Of a DNA stretch of 64,000 bases, positions 36,621 through 44,066 are shown in pieces. This DNA is from UBA6244 sp965140775 (lineage in GTDB: Bacteria; Bacteroidota; Bacteroidia; Bacteroidales; F082), in NCBI GenBank assembly GCA_965140775.1, contig OZ223471.1, positions 3,472,001 to 3,536,000 of the forward strand, given 5' to 3'. Under the pieces are notes generated by a model. It had not been told where the DNA came from. It saw nothing but the letters and a program-made list of their open reading frames with translations, and ran no database searches. Position 1 is the stretch's first letter. Every line of letters starts with the position of its first letter. A program made the translations under genes and the position numbers.

Positions 36621-36699
36621 ACCTGTGGTTATTTGAATACAAACTCTTGTTGGCTAACTAAGTGTTGCATAACGGGTTAGTTTTTAAGTCATCCGAGAG

Positions 36700-36729
36700 C
36701 AAAGGTAGTTTATTTTTGGAAAAGCACAA
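36700..36729 (-). promoter_or_regulatory. Predicted Bacteroidota-type promoter of the 4,6-dehydratase
   Basis: On the minus strand TTG (36729-36727) is followed after 19 bases by TACCTTTG (36707-36700). This is a close match to the TTTG-N19-TAnnTTTG consensus. The leader to the ATG at 36620 is about 75 bases. Confidence 0.7.
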
Positions 36730-36784
36730 GTTTAATGAAGATTAATTTTAAATAGTGGGGTGCGTTGGTTCGACCTGAAATTAT

Positions 36785-37040
36785 TCAAGCGTGGCAAATG
36801 TGATCAGGCTCACCGGTTGGATGCTGGTAACTATTGGAAGGGGGGAGCAATGCGATTTGAGCGTTTGGTATTTTAGAAGGGGGTAGAGGTCCTTCGCCAG
36901 GGATGCTAATGACAAAATAACGAAGGCTGTGGTTGGTAGCAGGATATGACTTCAAGCGTGGACGCTTGAAGCGGGGTGGGATGGCAAATGTGATCGGGCT
37001 CATCAGCTGCATTCTGATGACTATCGGAAGGCGGGATCAG
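36785..37040 (+). repeat. Dispersed palindromic module D, copy 3, between direct repeats
   Basis: The module at 36879-36977 contains the perfect 22-bp palindrome at 36950-36971. It is bracketed by two similar words: ggcaaatgtgatcaggctca (about 36792) and ggcaaatgtgatcgggctca (about 36984), each followed by ttctgntgactatyggaagg-like sequence. That looks like a duplicated flank. No gene is seen in 36621-37143. Confidence 0.7.
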
Positions 37041-37146
37041 TAGCAGGCAGGAGGTTTGGTCTTTTGTGTTCCTGTGGAAACGAATCGCTCCATATTAATG
37101 AGCAGCAATTTGTCATGGCAGGAGAACAAACACGACAGGTATTGTG

Positions 37147-37154
37147 TATTTTTG
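37147..37154 (+). promoter_or_regulatory. Possible -7 element of the SanA-like gene
   Basis: TATTTTTG fits TAnnTTTG 26 bases before the ATG at 37180. It overlaps the alternative GTG start at 37144, which favours the ATG at 37180. Confidence 0.4.
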
Positions 37155-37179
37155 GCTCTTAACAAATGGGGAATTTCTT

Positions 37180-37776
37180 ATGCCTTTTCGTTTTGCCAAA
37201 ATGCTTGTTTCTACTGCCATTATTTGTACACTACTCATCATTGTTGGTGTTTACGAACATGTTAGTTGGGGCGCTCATAGTCGGGTTTATGATCAAGTTG
37301 GTTTGGTACCAAACGACAGCATCGGTTTACTGCTTGGCACTTCACGTTTACTAAATAACGGGGACACCAATCTTTTTTACAGCCATCGGTGTGATGCGGC
37401 TTTCAAACTATTCAAACTGGGGAAAATAAAGAAATTGGTCATCAGCGGTGACAGTTCAAATCCAAATTATGATGAACCGGAATGGATGCGATTGGAATTA
37501 CTGCGCATGGGTATGCCCGACTCTCTCATGGTACTGGATAAACATGGCTTTAGCACGATGGAGTCGCTGTTGTTTTGCAAGAATGGTTTAAAACTTATAC
37601 ATGTAACAGTAATCAGTCAACGATTTCACAACGAACGAGCGATCATGTTGGCCGACAGAATTGGTTTGAAAGCAGTTGGCTATAATGCACAATCCGTAAA
37701 TGCCTGGTACGGATGGAAGACTTGGTTGAGGGAGTTTGGGGCGAGGGTTTATTGGGGGTTTTTGTCATCGAATTAA
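37180..37776 (+). CDS. SanA/YdcF-like DUF218 membrane protein
   Basis: From the ATG at 37180 there are 198 residues. One N-terminal transmembrane helix (about 8-27) is followed by a DUF218 domain with GLLLGTSRLLNNGDTNLFYSHRCDAAFKLFKLGKI and KLVISGD. SanA-type proteins affect cell-envelope permeability; the biochemical reaction is unknown. The last codons (LSSN and the stop) are written in the first unit of a 9-nt repeat array that starts at the gene end. The region upstream is repeat-rich, so it stands alone. Confidence 0.82.
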   Translation: MPFRFAKMLVSTAIICTLLIIVGVYEHVSWGAHSRVYDQVGLVPNDSIGLLLGTSRLLNNGDTNLFYSHRCDAAFKLFKLGKIKKLVISGDSSNPNYDEPEWMRLELLRMGMPDSLMVLDKHGFSTMESLLFCKNGLKLIHVTVISQRFHNERAIMLADRIGLKAVGYNAQSVNAWYGWKTWLREFGARVYWGFLSSN

Positions 37777-37920
37777 ACGAATTGATCGAATTGGGGGACT
37801 TGAGTACGGAAAGCTTTTGGGGTGAGCGACTAAAGAAAACTGAGGAACTATGGCTTGGGGGTTTTTATCATCGAATTAAACGAATTGATCGAATTGGGGG
37901 ACTTGGGCGACTTGGGCGAA
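37769..37920. repeat. 9-nt periodic array at the SanA-like gene end, with both CGAATTGAN and GCGACTTGG words
   Basis: Units CGAATTAAA, CGAATTGAT, CGAATTGGG and GGACTTGAG run from 37769 to about 37804. A second block at 37871-37920 repeats them and passes directly into GCGACTTGG GCGAAG. A word of about 48 bases including the gene's last codons is duplicated (37755-37802 and 37857-37905). The array joins the two 9-mer types found separately at 63 kb and at 39-42 kb. No gene lies in 37777-38048. Confidence 0.85.
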
Positions 37921-38010
37921 GATGAAGGGATGAGCGTCGTTAGCTGGCTTGGGGGGAATGGAATTATACAAGTGAATTTCGGAAATAAAATAAGGTAGTG
38001 GGATTTTGCG

Positions 38011-38018
38011 TAATTTTG
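38011..38018 (+). promoter_or_regulatory. Probable -7 element of the aminotransferase gene
   Basis: TAATTTTG matches TAnnTTTG 31 bases before the ATG at 38049. No clear -33 element. Confidence 0.45.
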
Positions 38019-38048
38019 TCGAGTTTTTAATCGCAAATACCCAAATTC

Positions 38049-39194
38049 ATGAATACTAAAATATGGTTGTCGTCGCCTCACATGGGAAAAGAGGAGGAAC
38101 GTTTTGTTAAGGAAGCCTTTGACACGAACTGGATTGCTCCACTTGGTCCTCACGTAAATGGTTTTGAGGCCGATTTACAAAACTATACAGGTGCTGCTCA
38201 TGCAGCTGCTCTCAGTGCGGGAACCGCCGCCTTGCATTTATCGCTCATCTTGCTCGGGATAAAACCGGGAGATGAAGTGATCTGCCAGAGTTTTACGTTT
38301 TCAGCTTCGGCCAACCCCATTGTTTATCAAGGTGCCACACCCATATTTGTTGATTCGGAAAAGGACACCTGGAACATGAGTCCGGAATATCTGGAGATGA
38401 CCATCAAGGATCGGTTGGCGAAAGGCAAAACACCTGCAGCCATCATTGTGGTGCATTTATATGGTATGCCAGCCAAAATGAATGAAATTATAAAAATTGC
38501 CCATGATTATAACATCCCTTTGATTGAGGATGCAGCTGAAGCACTGGGATCAAGCGTTGATGGCAAAATGTGCGGAACGTTTGGAAGGTTAAATATTTTG
38601 TCGTTTAACGGCAACAAAATTATCACAACCAGTGGTGGTGGTGCCTTACTTTCGGAAGATGAAACATTAATTAAAAAAGCTCGGTTTCTGGCTACACAGG
38701 CGCGTGACGAAGCCCCGCATTATCAGCATAGCCATATCGGATACAATTACCGTATGAGCAACGTGGTGGCTGCCATCGGGCGAGGACAGATGCTGGTACT
38801 GAATGAGCGTATTGCTGCCCGAAGGGCAATTTACGATCGATACAATAATTTTTTTGGGGAAATTAACGAGAAAGGATACCATGTTGAATTGTTACCTGAA
38901 CCGAAGGGTTATTTTTCCAATCGGTGGTTAACGACCATCACGGTGGATCCGGAATTGAATCATGGAATTACCAGAGAGGTTATCCGACTTGCTTTGGAAG
39001 AAGATAATATTGAATCGCGGCCGCTTTGGAAGCCGATGCATTTGCAGCCTGTATTTGCAAATAGTCCTTTTTATGGAGATGGAACGAGTGAGGGCTTGTT
39101 TGAAAAAGGGCTTTGTTTACCGAGCGGCAGTAATTTGAATAATGAGGATTTTGAGCGAATTTTTGAGATGCTAAGGAGGGTTTTTACGACTTGA
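38049..39194 (+). CDS. PLP-dependent sugar aminotransferase (PglE-like, DegT/DnrJ family)
   Basis: This 381-residue fold-type I aminotransferase has the Schiff-base lysine K190 in SFNGNKIITTSGGGAL and the conserved ED pair (IEDAAEALGS, about 159-169). The N terminus WLSSPHMGKEEERFVKEAFDTNWIAPLGPHV is typical of UDP-4-amino-sugar transaminases of bacillosamine pathways. It would aminate the 4-keto product of the dehydratase at 34.7-36.6 kb using glutamate. The stop codon TGA is formed within the first unit of the downstream 9-nt repeat array. It is transcribed opposite to most polysaccharide genes here. Confidence 0.88.
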   Translation: MNTKIWLSSPHMGKEEERFVKEAFDTNWIAPLGPHVNGFEADLQNYTGAAHAAALSAGTAALHLSLILLGIKPGDEVICQSFTFSASANPIVYQGATPIFVDSEKDTWNMSPEYLEMTIKDRLAKGKTPAAIIVVHLYGMPAKMNEIIKIAHDYNIPLIEDAAEALGSSVDGKMCGTFGRLNILSFNGNKIITTSGGGALLSEDETLIKKARFLATQARDEAPHYQHSHIGYNYRMSNVVAAIGRGQMLVLNERIAARRAIYDRYNNFFGEINEKGYHVELLPEPKGYFSNRWLTTITVDPELNHGITREVIRLALEEDNIESRPLWKPMHLQPVFANSPFYGDGTSEGLFEKGLCLPSGSNLNNEDFERIFEMLRRVFTT

Positions 39195-39358
39195 GCGACT
39201 TGAGCGACTTGGGCGACTTGAACGACTTGAGCGACTTGAGCGACTTGAACGACTTGAACGACTTGGGCGACTTGAGCGACTTGGGAGAACTTAGCGACTT
39301 TGGCGACAATGTTCGTGTAAAAACAACCGCTTAGTTCGCCCCCTCGCTTCCTTCGCTA
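39187..39358. repeat. 9-nt array type C, copy 1 (GCGACTTGA units, spacer, TTCGC-rich arm)
   Basis: About eleven units of GCGACTTGA/ACGACTTGA start inside the last codons of the aminotransferase. They are followed by the spacer atgttcgtgtaaaaac and a short arm rich in ttcgccccctcgcttccttcgc. The same order recurs at 41.2-41.9 kb and 42.3-42.5 kb. Confidence 0.88.
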
Positions 39359-39360
39359 AG

Positions 39361-39954
39361 CTAAATCAATTCGCTTTTTTTCTTTTTTAACACAAAAACC
39401 TCTACCCAAATTACCCACATTAAAAAGATCATCAAATAGAAGAAAGTTTTGAAAATATAGTCGTGAAAAAAATGAAAATGACTGGGCCATTGGAGCATTG
39501 CCAATGATAAACCTACGACTCGAAACACATTCACCCATTCAATGATTACAAGACCAAGTGGAACGTACCAGAGCTTATGTTTCCATGGGCCGGGGAAAAG
39601 AAACATGATAAACAACCAATGCATCCATTGTTTGAGACTGGTACACTCAGGGCTGACCAGTATTGCTACCCACCTACCACTATTGGATTGAAAGCGGATG
39701 GCCTGATCAGCTTCAGTAATATAAAAATTGACCTGAAAGACATGATCGAGAACCCAGGTGCTTTGATTGAGCAATAATAATGAAGCCCAGCTAAAGAGCT
39801 GATCGACCTGGTGAGCCAAAGGAAAAAATCCTAATGGGCCTGCCCAATACTTGTAAATAAAATGAAAACTTATAAGCAGCACTCCAAACATGAACACATA
39901 TTTTACTGGCTGGAAGAGCCGCACTATTTCTTTTTGTATATTTTTTTTATCCAT
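39361..39954 (-). CDS. Exosortase-family transpeptidase-like membrane protein
   Basis: This 197-residue polytopic membrane protein has about six hydrophobic helices. The exosortase catalytic triad is visible: C104 in SPECTSLKQ, R145 in VNVFRVVGL and H164 in FHFFHDYIF. Exosortases process C-terminal sorting signals of exported proteins in organisms with extracellular polysaccharide. It starts 2 bases after the FemAB-like gene stop, so the two are co-translated. No target protein with a matching C-terminal signal was recognised in the window, so the partner substrate may lie elsewhere. Confidence 0.82.
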   Translation of the reverse strand: MDKKNIQKEIVRLFQPVKYVFMFGVLLISFHFIYKYWAGPLGFFPLAHQVDQLFSWASLLLLNQSTWVLDHVFQVNFYITEADQAIRFQSNSGRWVAILVSPECTSLKQWMHWLFIMFLFPGPWKHKLWYVPLGLVIIEWVNVFRVVGLSLAMLQWPSHFHFFHDYIFKTFFYLMIFLMWVIWVEVFVLKKKKSELI

Positions 39955-39956
39955 AA

Positions 39957-40991
39957 TCAGGTTTTCAAAAAACGGTACTCCGGGAAATAAGCTCCCGCAT
40001 CTTTTCCGGCTAATGAATTGGATTGAAGCAACTGAGTGTACATATCTCTGCGGTGGACAAAACGAAGGGTACTAAAACTGTGCAATTGATGACCAAACCC
40101 TGACTTAAACCTAAATAGTCCATCAGCACTACTGGATCCGTAACCACCACCAAGATGGAGTGTATGTGCATCTCGATACTTACAGGCCTCAATTGCGGCA
40201 TCCATCATCAGTTTGGATGGGCTCAAGCCTACAAACAACTCGTTGGTACCACCAAGATGGAATTGAGCCAGACGGTTGACCAAAGTAAACAGACCGCCGG
40301 CAGCCATCTGCCCTTTGCTATTTACCACAGAAACCAGAATTATTGACTCAGGAAGCATGGCCTTAAGTTGATTAAAATAATGCAATGAAAAAAAATACCT
40401 CTTTTTTGCACGTTTACGCATCATAGTTTGCGTATAGAGATCAACAAAATCCGGTAAACATTCCCATTGGTTTATCTTAACCTGAAATCCTTCTTTTGCG
40501 AGCCGGTTAATATTACGCTTGTGATTGTATGCAAACGACTTACGAATATCAGCTAAAGGAAGGCTAAGATTGATGGAAACTGTTGGACCATGAGCATGTT
40601 GGGTGATTCCGGTTAATCTTGGCAAAACAAAATTATTGTACAATGGATGTAGCCTGATAAATGAGCTGACAAATCCTCTTTCGAATGACTCTGCATGAAA
40701 CGACTTAATGGCGGTTGTGACCATCTCCGCATCTGTATTTTCGGGATAAGCAATTCCCGGATATCCATAAGGACTCACCAAGTCTTTCTCCTGCGAACCA
40801 TTGGTATAGATTACCCTTTCGACAAGAGGAATGATAAAATCAACCCCTCCTATCTGTTTATGCCAGGCTATAGGATTACCACCCAATACTTCCGACTCCA
40901 GCTGACAGTAACCGGGATGCTGATAAATATCGTGGTGATTTCCAGCTATTAATTTGTTCCAGTGTGGATTTTTTGTGTCGATGAAAGGCAT
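39957..40991 (-). CDS. FemAB-like GNAT-fold acyltransferase
   Basis: From the ATG at 40991 there are 344 residues; a TTG at 41006 would add five. The protein has the double-GNAT organisation of FemAB-like proteins (BioF2-type domain): IRKSFAYNHKRNINRLAKEGF (about 152-172), AAGGLFTLVNRLAQFHLGGTNELF and LMMDAAIEACKYRDAHTLHLGG. Relatives add amino acids to lipid-linked or peptidoglycan precursors, or are associated with exosortase/PEP-CTERM systems. It is directly upstream of an exosortase gene, 2 bases away, which argues for the latter context. Acceptor and donor are unknown. Confidence 0.8.
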   Translation of the reverse strand: MPFIDTKNPHWNKLIAGNHHDIYQHPGYCQLESEVLGGNPIAWHKQIGGVDFIIPLVERVIYTNGSQEKDLVSPYGYPGIAYPENTDAEMVTTAIKSFHAESFERGFVSSFIRLHPLYNNFVLPRLTGITQHAHGPTVSINLSLPLADIRKSFAYNHKRNINRLAKEGFQVKINQWECLPDFVDLYTQTMMRKRAKKRYFFSLHYFNQLKAMLPESIILVSVVNSKGQMAAGGLFTLVNRLAQFHLGGTNELFVGLSPSKLMMDAAIEACKYRDAHTLHLGGGYGSSSADGLFRFKSGFGHQLHSFSTLRFVHRRDMYTQLLQSNSLAGKDAGAYFPEYRFLKT

Positions 40992-41207
40992 TAACTTCTC
41001 CTTCAAAAAAGGGTAAATAAAAAAATTACCATTTTAACATTGCCAAGCAACGCAAACGATAATTCAAAAAAAAGCTCTCGTAAAATGGTTAATGTTTCTT
41101 TAATACCTAACTCCAGTGCCAAAAGTACAATAATTTTAAGATGGTGGGTTAACTGTTTGTGATTATTTCCTAAAACTGAGAAGAAAAAATCCTAAGAAAG
41201 GGGTTGG

Positions 41208-41930
41208 GGGACTTGAGCGAAGGGGCGACTTGAGCGACTTGAGCGACTTGGGTGACTTGAACGACTTGGGCGACTTGAGCGACTTGAACGACTTGAGCGA
41301 CTTGAGCGACTTGAACGACTTGAACGACTTGAGCGACTTGAGCGACTTGAACGACTTGAGCGACTTGAGCGACTTGAACGACTTGAGCGACTTGAACGAC
41401 TTGAGCGACTTGAGCGACTTGAACGACTTGAGCGACTTGAACGACGTTGTTCGTGTAAAAACTATCTCTTCGTTCGCCTCCTTCGCTTCGTTCGCTTCGT
41501 TCGCCCCTTCGCCTCCTTCGCCCCTTCGCCTCCTTCGCCCCTTCGCTTCTTTCGCCCCTTCGCCTCCTTCGCCCCTTCGCTTCGTTCGCCCCTTCGCCTC
41601 CTTCGCCTCCTTCGCTTCGTTCGCCCCTTCGCCCCTTCGCCTCCTTCGCTTCGTTCGCCCCTTCGCCTCCTTCGCCTCCTTCGCTTCGTTCGCCCTTTCG
41701 CCTCCTTCGCCTCTTCGCCCCTTCGCCTCCTTCGCTTCGTTCGCCCCTTCGCCTCCTCCGCTTCATTCGCCCTTTCGCCTCCTTCGCCTCCTTCGCCCCT
41801 TCGCCTCCTTCGCCTCCTTCGCTTCGTTCGCCCCTTCGCCTCCTTCGCACCTTCGCCCCTTCGCCTCCTTCGCTTCGTTCGCCCTTTCGCCTCCTTCGCC
41901 CCCTCCGCTTCATTCGACCATTCAGTTACT
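41208..41930. repeat. 9-nt array type C, copy 2 (largest)
   Basis: About 24 units of GCGACTTGA/ACGACTTGA (41208-41445) are followed by the spacer gttgttcgtgtaaaaactatctc and then about 450 bases of CTTCGCCTC, CTTCGCCCC and CTTCGTTCG units. The arms share a GCGA-every-9-bases pattern on opposite strands, so partial pairing is possible. Both strands stay open because the period is three codons. The predicted 246-247 residue products (SDLSDLND..., GERSEGGEG...) are not believed to be genes. Confidence 0.9.
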
Positions 41931-41944
41931 CCTTTATACCAAAA

Positions 41945-42322
41945 TCACCATGACCAATTTTCTGATTTAGCGCTCATGTTGACGATCATGGCAATGATGT
42001 GATCGTATTTGTCATTTAGTGAATTATGCGTTTCTAAGTCAATGTATTCACATTTTAACGCGTAATCTAACCAGACTTGTGTTTCGGCTGCTTCACCTTC
42101 ACAGTCAGATAGTTTTGAAATAAAATGTTTGGGGTATTTACGTTTACGGAAGGCTTCTGCTAGATTGCCGGACACGGATCTGGATGATCTTCTTACTTGA
42201 TCTGTTAGAGAATAGGTTTCTTCTTTTGGAAAGGATTTGGTTAATCTAAAAATTTCCATTCCAGCCTCAATGGATAGTTGGAAGACTTTGAGATCGCGGT
42301 GGGTTTTTATTTTTTCGGTCAT
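41945..42322 (-). CDS. Four-helix-bundle protein (S23/23S rRNA intervening-sequence family)
   Basis: The 125 residues show the family pattern: HRDLKVFQLSIEAGMEIFRLTKSFPKEETYSLTDQVRRSSRSVSGNLAEAFRK at the N terminus and DCEGEAAETQVWLDYALKCEYI in the second half. The fold is a four-helix bundle that oligomerises and may bind nucleic acid. Similar proteins occur in rRNA intervening sequences and, as Avd, in diversity-generating retroelements. No reverse transcriptase or template repeat is present here. The gene is enclosed between two copies of the type C repeat in the same orientation. Function is unknown. Confidence 0.88.
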   Translation of the reverse strand: MTEKIKTHRDLKVFQLSIEAGMEIFRLTKSFPKEETYSLTDQVRRSSRSVSGNLAEAFRKRKYPKHFISKLSDCEGEAAETQVWLDYALKCEYIDLETHNSLNDKYDHIIAMIVNMSAKSENWSW

Positions 42323-42339
42323 TTTTTATGGGTTCGTTT

Positions 42340-42475
42340 TTAGCGACTTGAACGACTTGAGCGACTTGAACGACTTGAGCGACTTGGGCGACTTGAGCGA
42401 AGTTGTTCGTGTAAAAACTATCTCTTCGTTCGCCTCCTTCGCTTCGTTCGCTTCGTTTGCATCATTACACTCAAT
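42340..42475. repeat. 9-nt array type C, copy 3
   Basis: Six to seven GCGACTTGA/ACGACTTGA units, the spacer gttgttcgtgtaaaaactatctc and a short arm of cttcgttcgcctccttcgcttcg repeat the copy 2 layout. It begins 18 bases upstream of the four-helix-bundle gene start. Confidence 0.88.
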
Positions 42476-42488
42476 GGAAGCCTCATCA

Positions 42489-43142
42489 TTACTTTTCAGT
42501 ATGAAACTTAATTGGTTTGGCTGGAATACCGACAGCCGTACAATTTGAGGGCAAACTCTTCGAAACAACAGCTCCTGACCCTATGATTGTATTTTCACCA
42601 ATTGTTAACTGGTTTATAATCTTGGCTCCTGTCCCAACGTAAACGCATTTGGCTATTTCGACTTCTCCTGAAATATTCACAGTAGGCATAAACGAACAAA
42701 AATCACCGATATTTGTATCATGACCAGTCGTGCAACTCAAATTTAATATTACATGACGACCAATGTTGATATTTACTGTAATAATATTTCCGGCACATAT
42801 AATTGACCCTTCCCCAATTGAATTGTATTTCATATCACCTATCAAGACATTGGGATGGATTAATACAGGAAAAGCAATTGTTGAATTAGATATTTCATCA
42901 ACAATTTTCTTTTTTGTTTTTGGGTCTCCAATTGCAAGGACTAAACTCAGCGATTCCTTCCAAGCATTAAGTTCTTTAATGCCGCCAAGTACAGGATAAT
43001 CATTCACCAATGACCCTTTGTCGATGCCATCATCAAAATATCCAATAAATTCATATGTTTGGCGCGCAGCATTTATCTGATTTATCAGAAAATGCACCTC
43101 TCTACCAAAACCACCAGCTCCAAAGATTGCTATTTTTTTCAC
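42489..43142 (-). CDS. PglD-like sugar O/N-acetyltransferase
   Basis: This 217-residue protein starts with GTG. The N-terminal Rossmann-like UDP-sugar-binding part opens IAIFGAGGFGREVHFLI. The C-terminal left-handed beta helix is made of hexapeptide repeats (IGEGSIICAGNIITVNINIGRHVILNLSC, IGDFCSFMPTVNISGEVEIAKCVYVGTGAKI). This is the PglD/NeuD family. It would acetylate the UDP-4-amino sugar to complete UDP-di-N-acetylbacillosamine. It lies 5 bases downstream of the initiating sugar transferase, so they are probably one transcript. Confidence 0.87.
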   Translation of the reverse strand: MKKIAIFGAGGFGREVHFLINQINAARQTYEFIGYFDDGIDKGSLVNDYPVLGGIKELNAWKESLSLVLAIGDPKTKKKIVDEISNSTIAFPVLIHPNVLIGDMKYNSIGEGSIICAGNIITVNINIGRHVILNLSCTTGHDTNIGDFCSFMPTVNISGEVEIAKCVYVGTGAKIINQLTIGENTIIGSGAVVSKSLPSNCTAVGIPAKPIKFHTEK

Positions 43143-43147
43143 TTCCT

Positions 43148-43756
43148 CTAATTTTTGTTTCCTTTAAAAAATTCCATTGTGGCCTGTCCTTGTTGATTAA
43201 TACCGTCGCTTTTAGTCACTTTTTCCACTGTTTTAAGAATAATTTTCAAATCTAATAAAAAAGAGAGGTTATCAACATAATAAACATCATACTTAAATTT
43301 CTGTTCCCACGAAATGGCATTGCGGCCATTTACCTGCGCCCAGCCCGTAATGCCGGGTCTTACTTCATGACGACGAGCTTGTATTTTATTGTATAATGGC
43401 AAGTATTCGATTAAAAGGGGGCGTGGCCCAACAAGACTCATATCACCTTTCAGTACGTTAATAAGTTGTGGTATTTCGTCGATGCTGGTTTTGCGAATGA
43501 ATAGGCCAATAGGCGTTAAACGCTGGGCATCGGGCAACAGATTTCCGTATTTATCTTTTTTGTCGTTCATGGTTTTGAACTTGATCACCTTGAACAACTT
43601 TCCTCTCTTGCCGGGACGGGGTTGGAGGAAGAAAGGGTGGCCGGAATTGGCTATTAAAAGGGCCACTGTGGTTAAGAAAATAAGGGGGCTAAGTATCAGT
43701 AACACAACGATCGCTGTAAGAAAATCGATAAGAGGTTTGAGGTATTTTTTATACAT
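43148..43756 (-). CDS. Initiating sugar-phosphate transferase (PglC-type monotopic PGT)
   Basis: This 202-residue small polyprenyl-phosphate phosphoglycosyl transferase has one N-terminal re-entrant or membrane helix (about 9-35). The family core includes FFLQPRPGKRGKLFKVIKFKTM, the catalytic Asp-Glu pair in KTSIDEIPQLINVLKGDMSLVGPRPLL, and RPGITGWAQVNGRN. Its length matches PglC rather than the 460-residue WcaJ/WbaP type. It would transfer the first sugar phosphate, possibly di-N-acetylbacillosamine, to undecaprenyl phosphate and so begin the repeat unit. It is co-transcribed with the PglD-like gene. Confidence 0.9.
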   Translation of the reverse strand: MYKKYLKPLIDFLTAIVVLLILSPLIFLTTVALLIANSGHPFFLQPRPGKRGKLFKVIKFKTMNDKKDKYGNLLPDAQRLTPIGLFIRKTSIDEIPQLINVLKGDMSLVGPRPLLIEYLPLYNKIQARRHEVRPGITGWAQVNGRNAISWEQKFKYDVYYVDNLSFLLDLKIILKTVEKVTKSDGINQQGQATMEFFKGNKN

Positions 43757-43791
43757 CCGCTTTTTTAATGAAAAATACTTGTTACAAATGT

Positions 43792-43989
43792 TGAGTCAGC
43801 ACCTATAAGTAATAAAACAAACTTTTAACCGCAAAGCCCGCGGAGTTTCTTGCAAAGTACCGCAGCGTCTGTTTTACACAAGGTTCTGCTTATCTGTACT
43901 TTGCGTTTTTCGTACAATGTTAGAAATTTATTTAACGTAGTAATTATAACAACCACTGTATGCATGAATGGCTTTTCGGAAGGGGCTCA
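43792..43989 (-). mobile_element. MITE-like element, copy 2 (198 bp, inverted relative to copy 1)
   Basis: Read on the minus strand it aligns along its whole length with the element at 28509-28703. It starts TGAGCCCCTTCCGAAAAGCC, passes through words similar to ctgcggtactttgc and gctttgcggttaaaa, and ends ATAGGTGCTGACTCA. The terminal inverted repeats are more degenerate than in copy 1. It fills the gap between the sugar transferase and the next glycosyltransferase. Confidence 0.72.
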
Positions 43990-44066
43990 ATATTGGGTGT
44001 TATAAGTTTTTCCTCCTTTTTGTTTGCCAGACCCAATGGTGAGAAATAATCCCTGTTATAACTGTT

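Noticed and set aside
41170..41970. Two opposed ORFs of 246-247 codons with SDLSDLND and GERSEGGEG repeats
   Set aside because: They are frames through 9-bp tandem repeats, open on both strands because the period is three codons; composition is not protein-like and no start signal is seen.
41945..42322. Diversity-generating retroelement accessory protein (Avd)
   Set aside because: No reverse transcriptase, template repeat or variable repeat is found nearby; the general four-helix-bundle family fits better.
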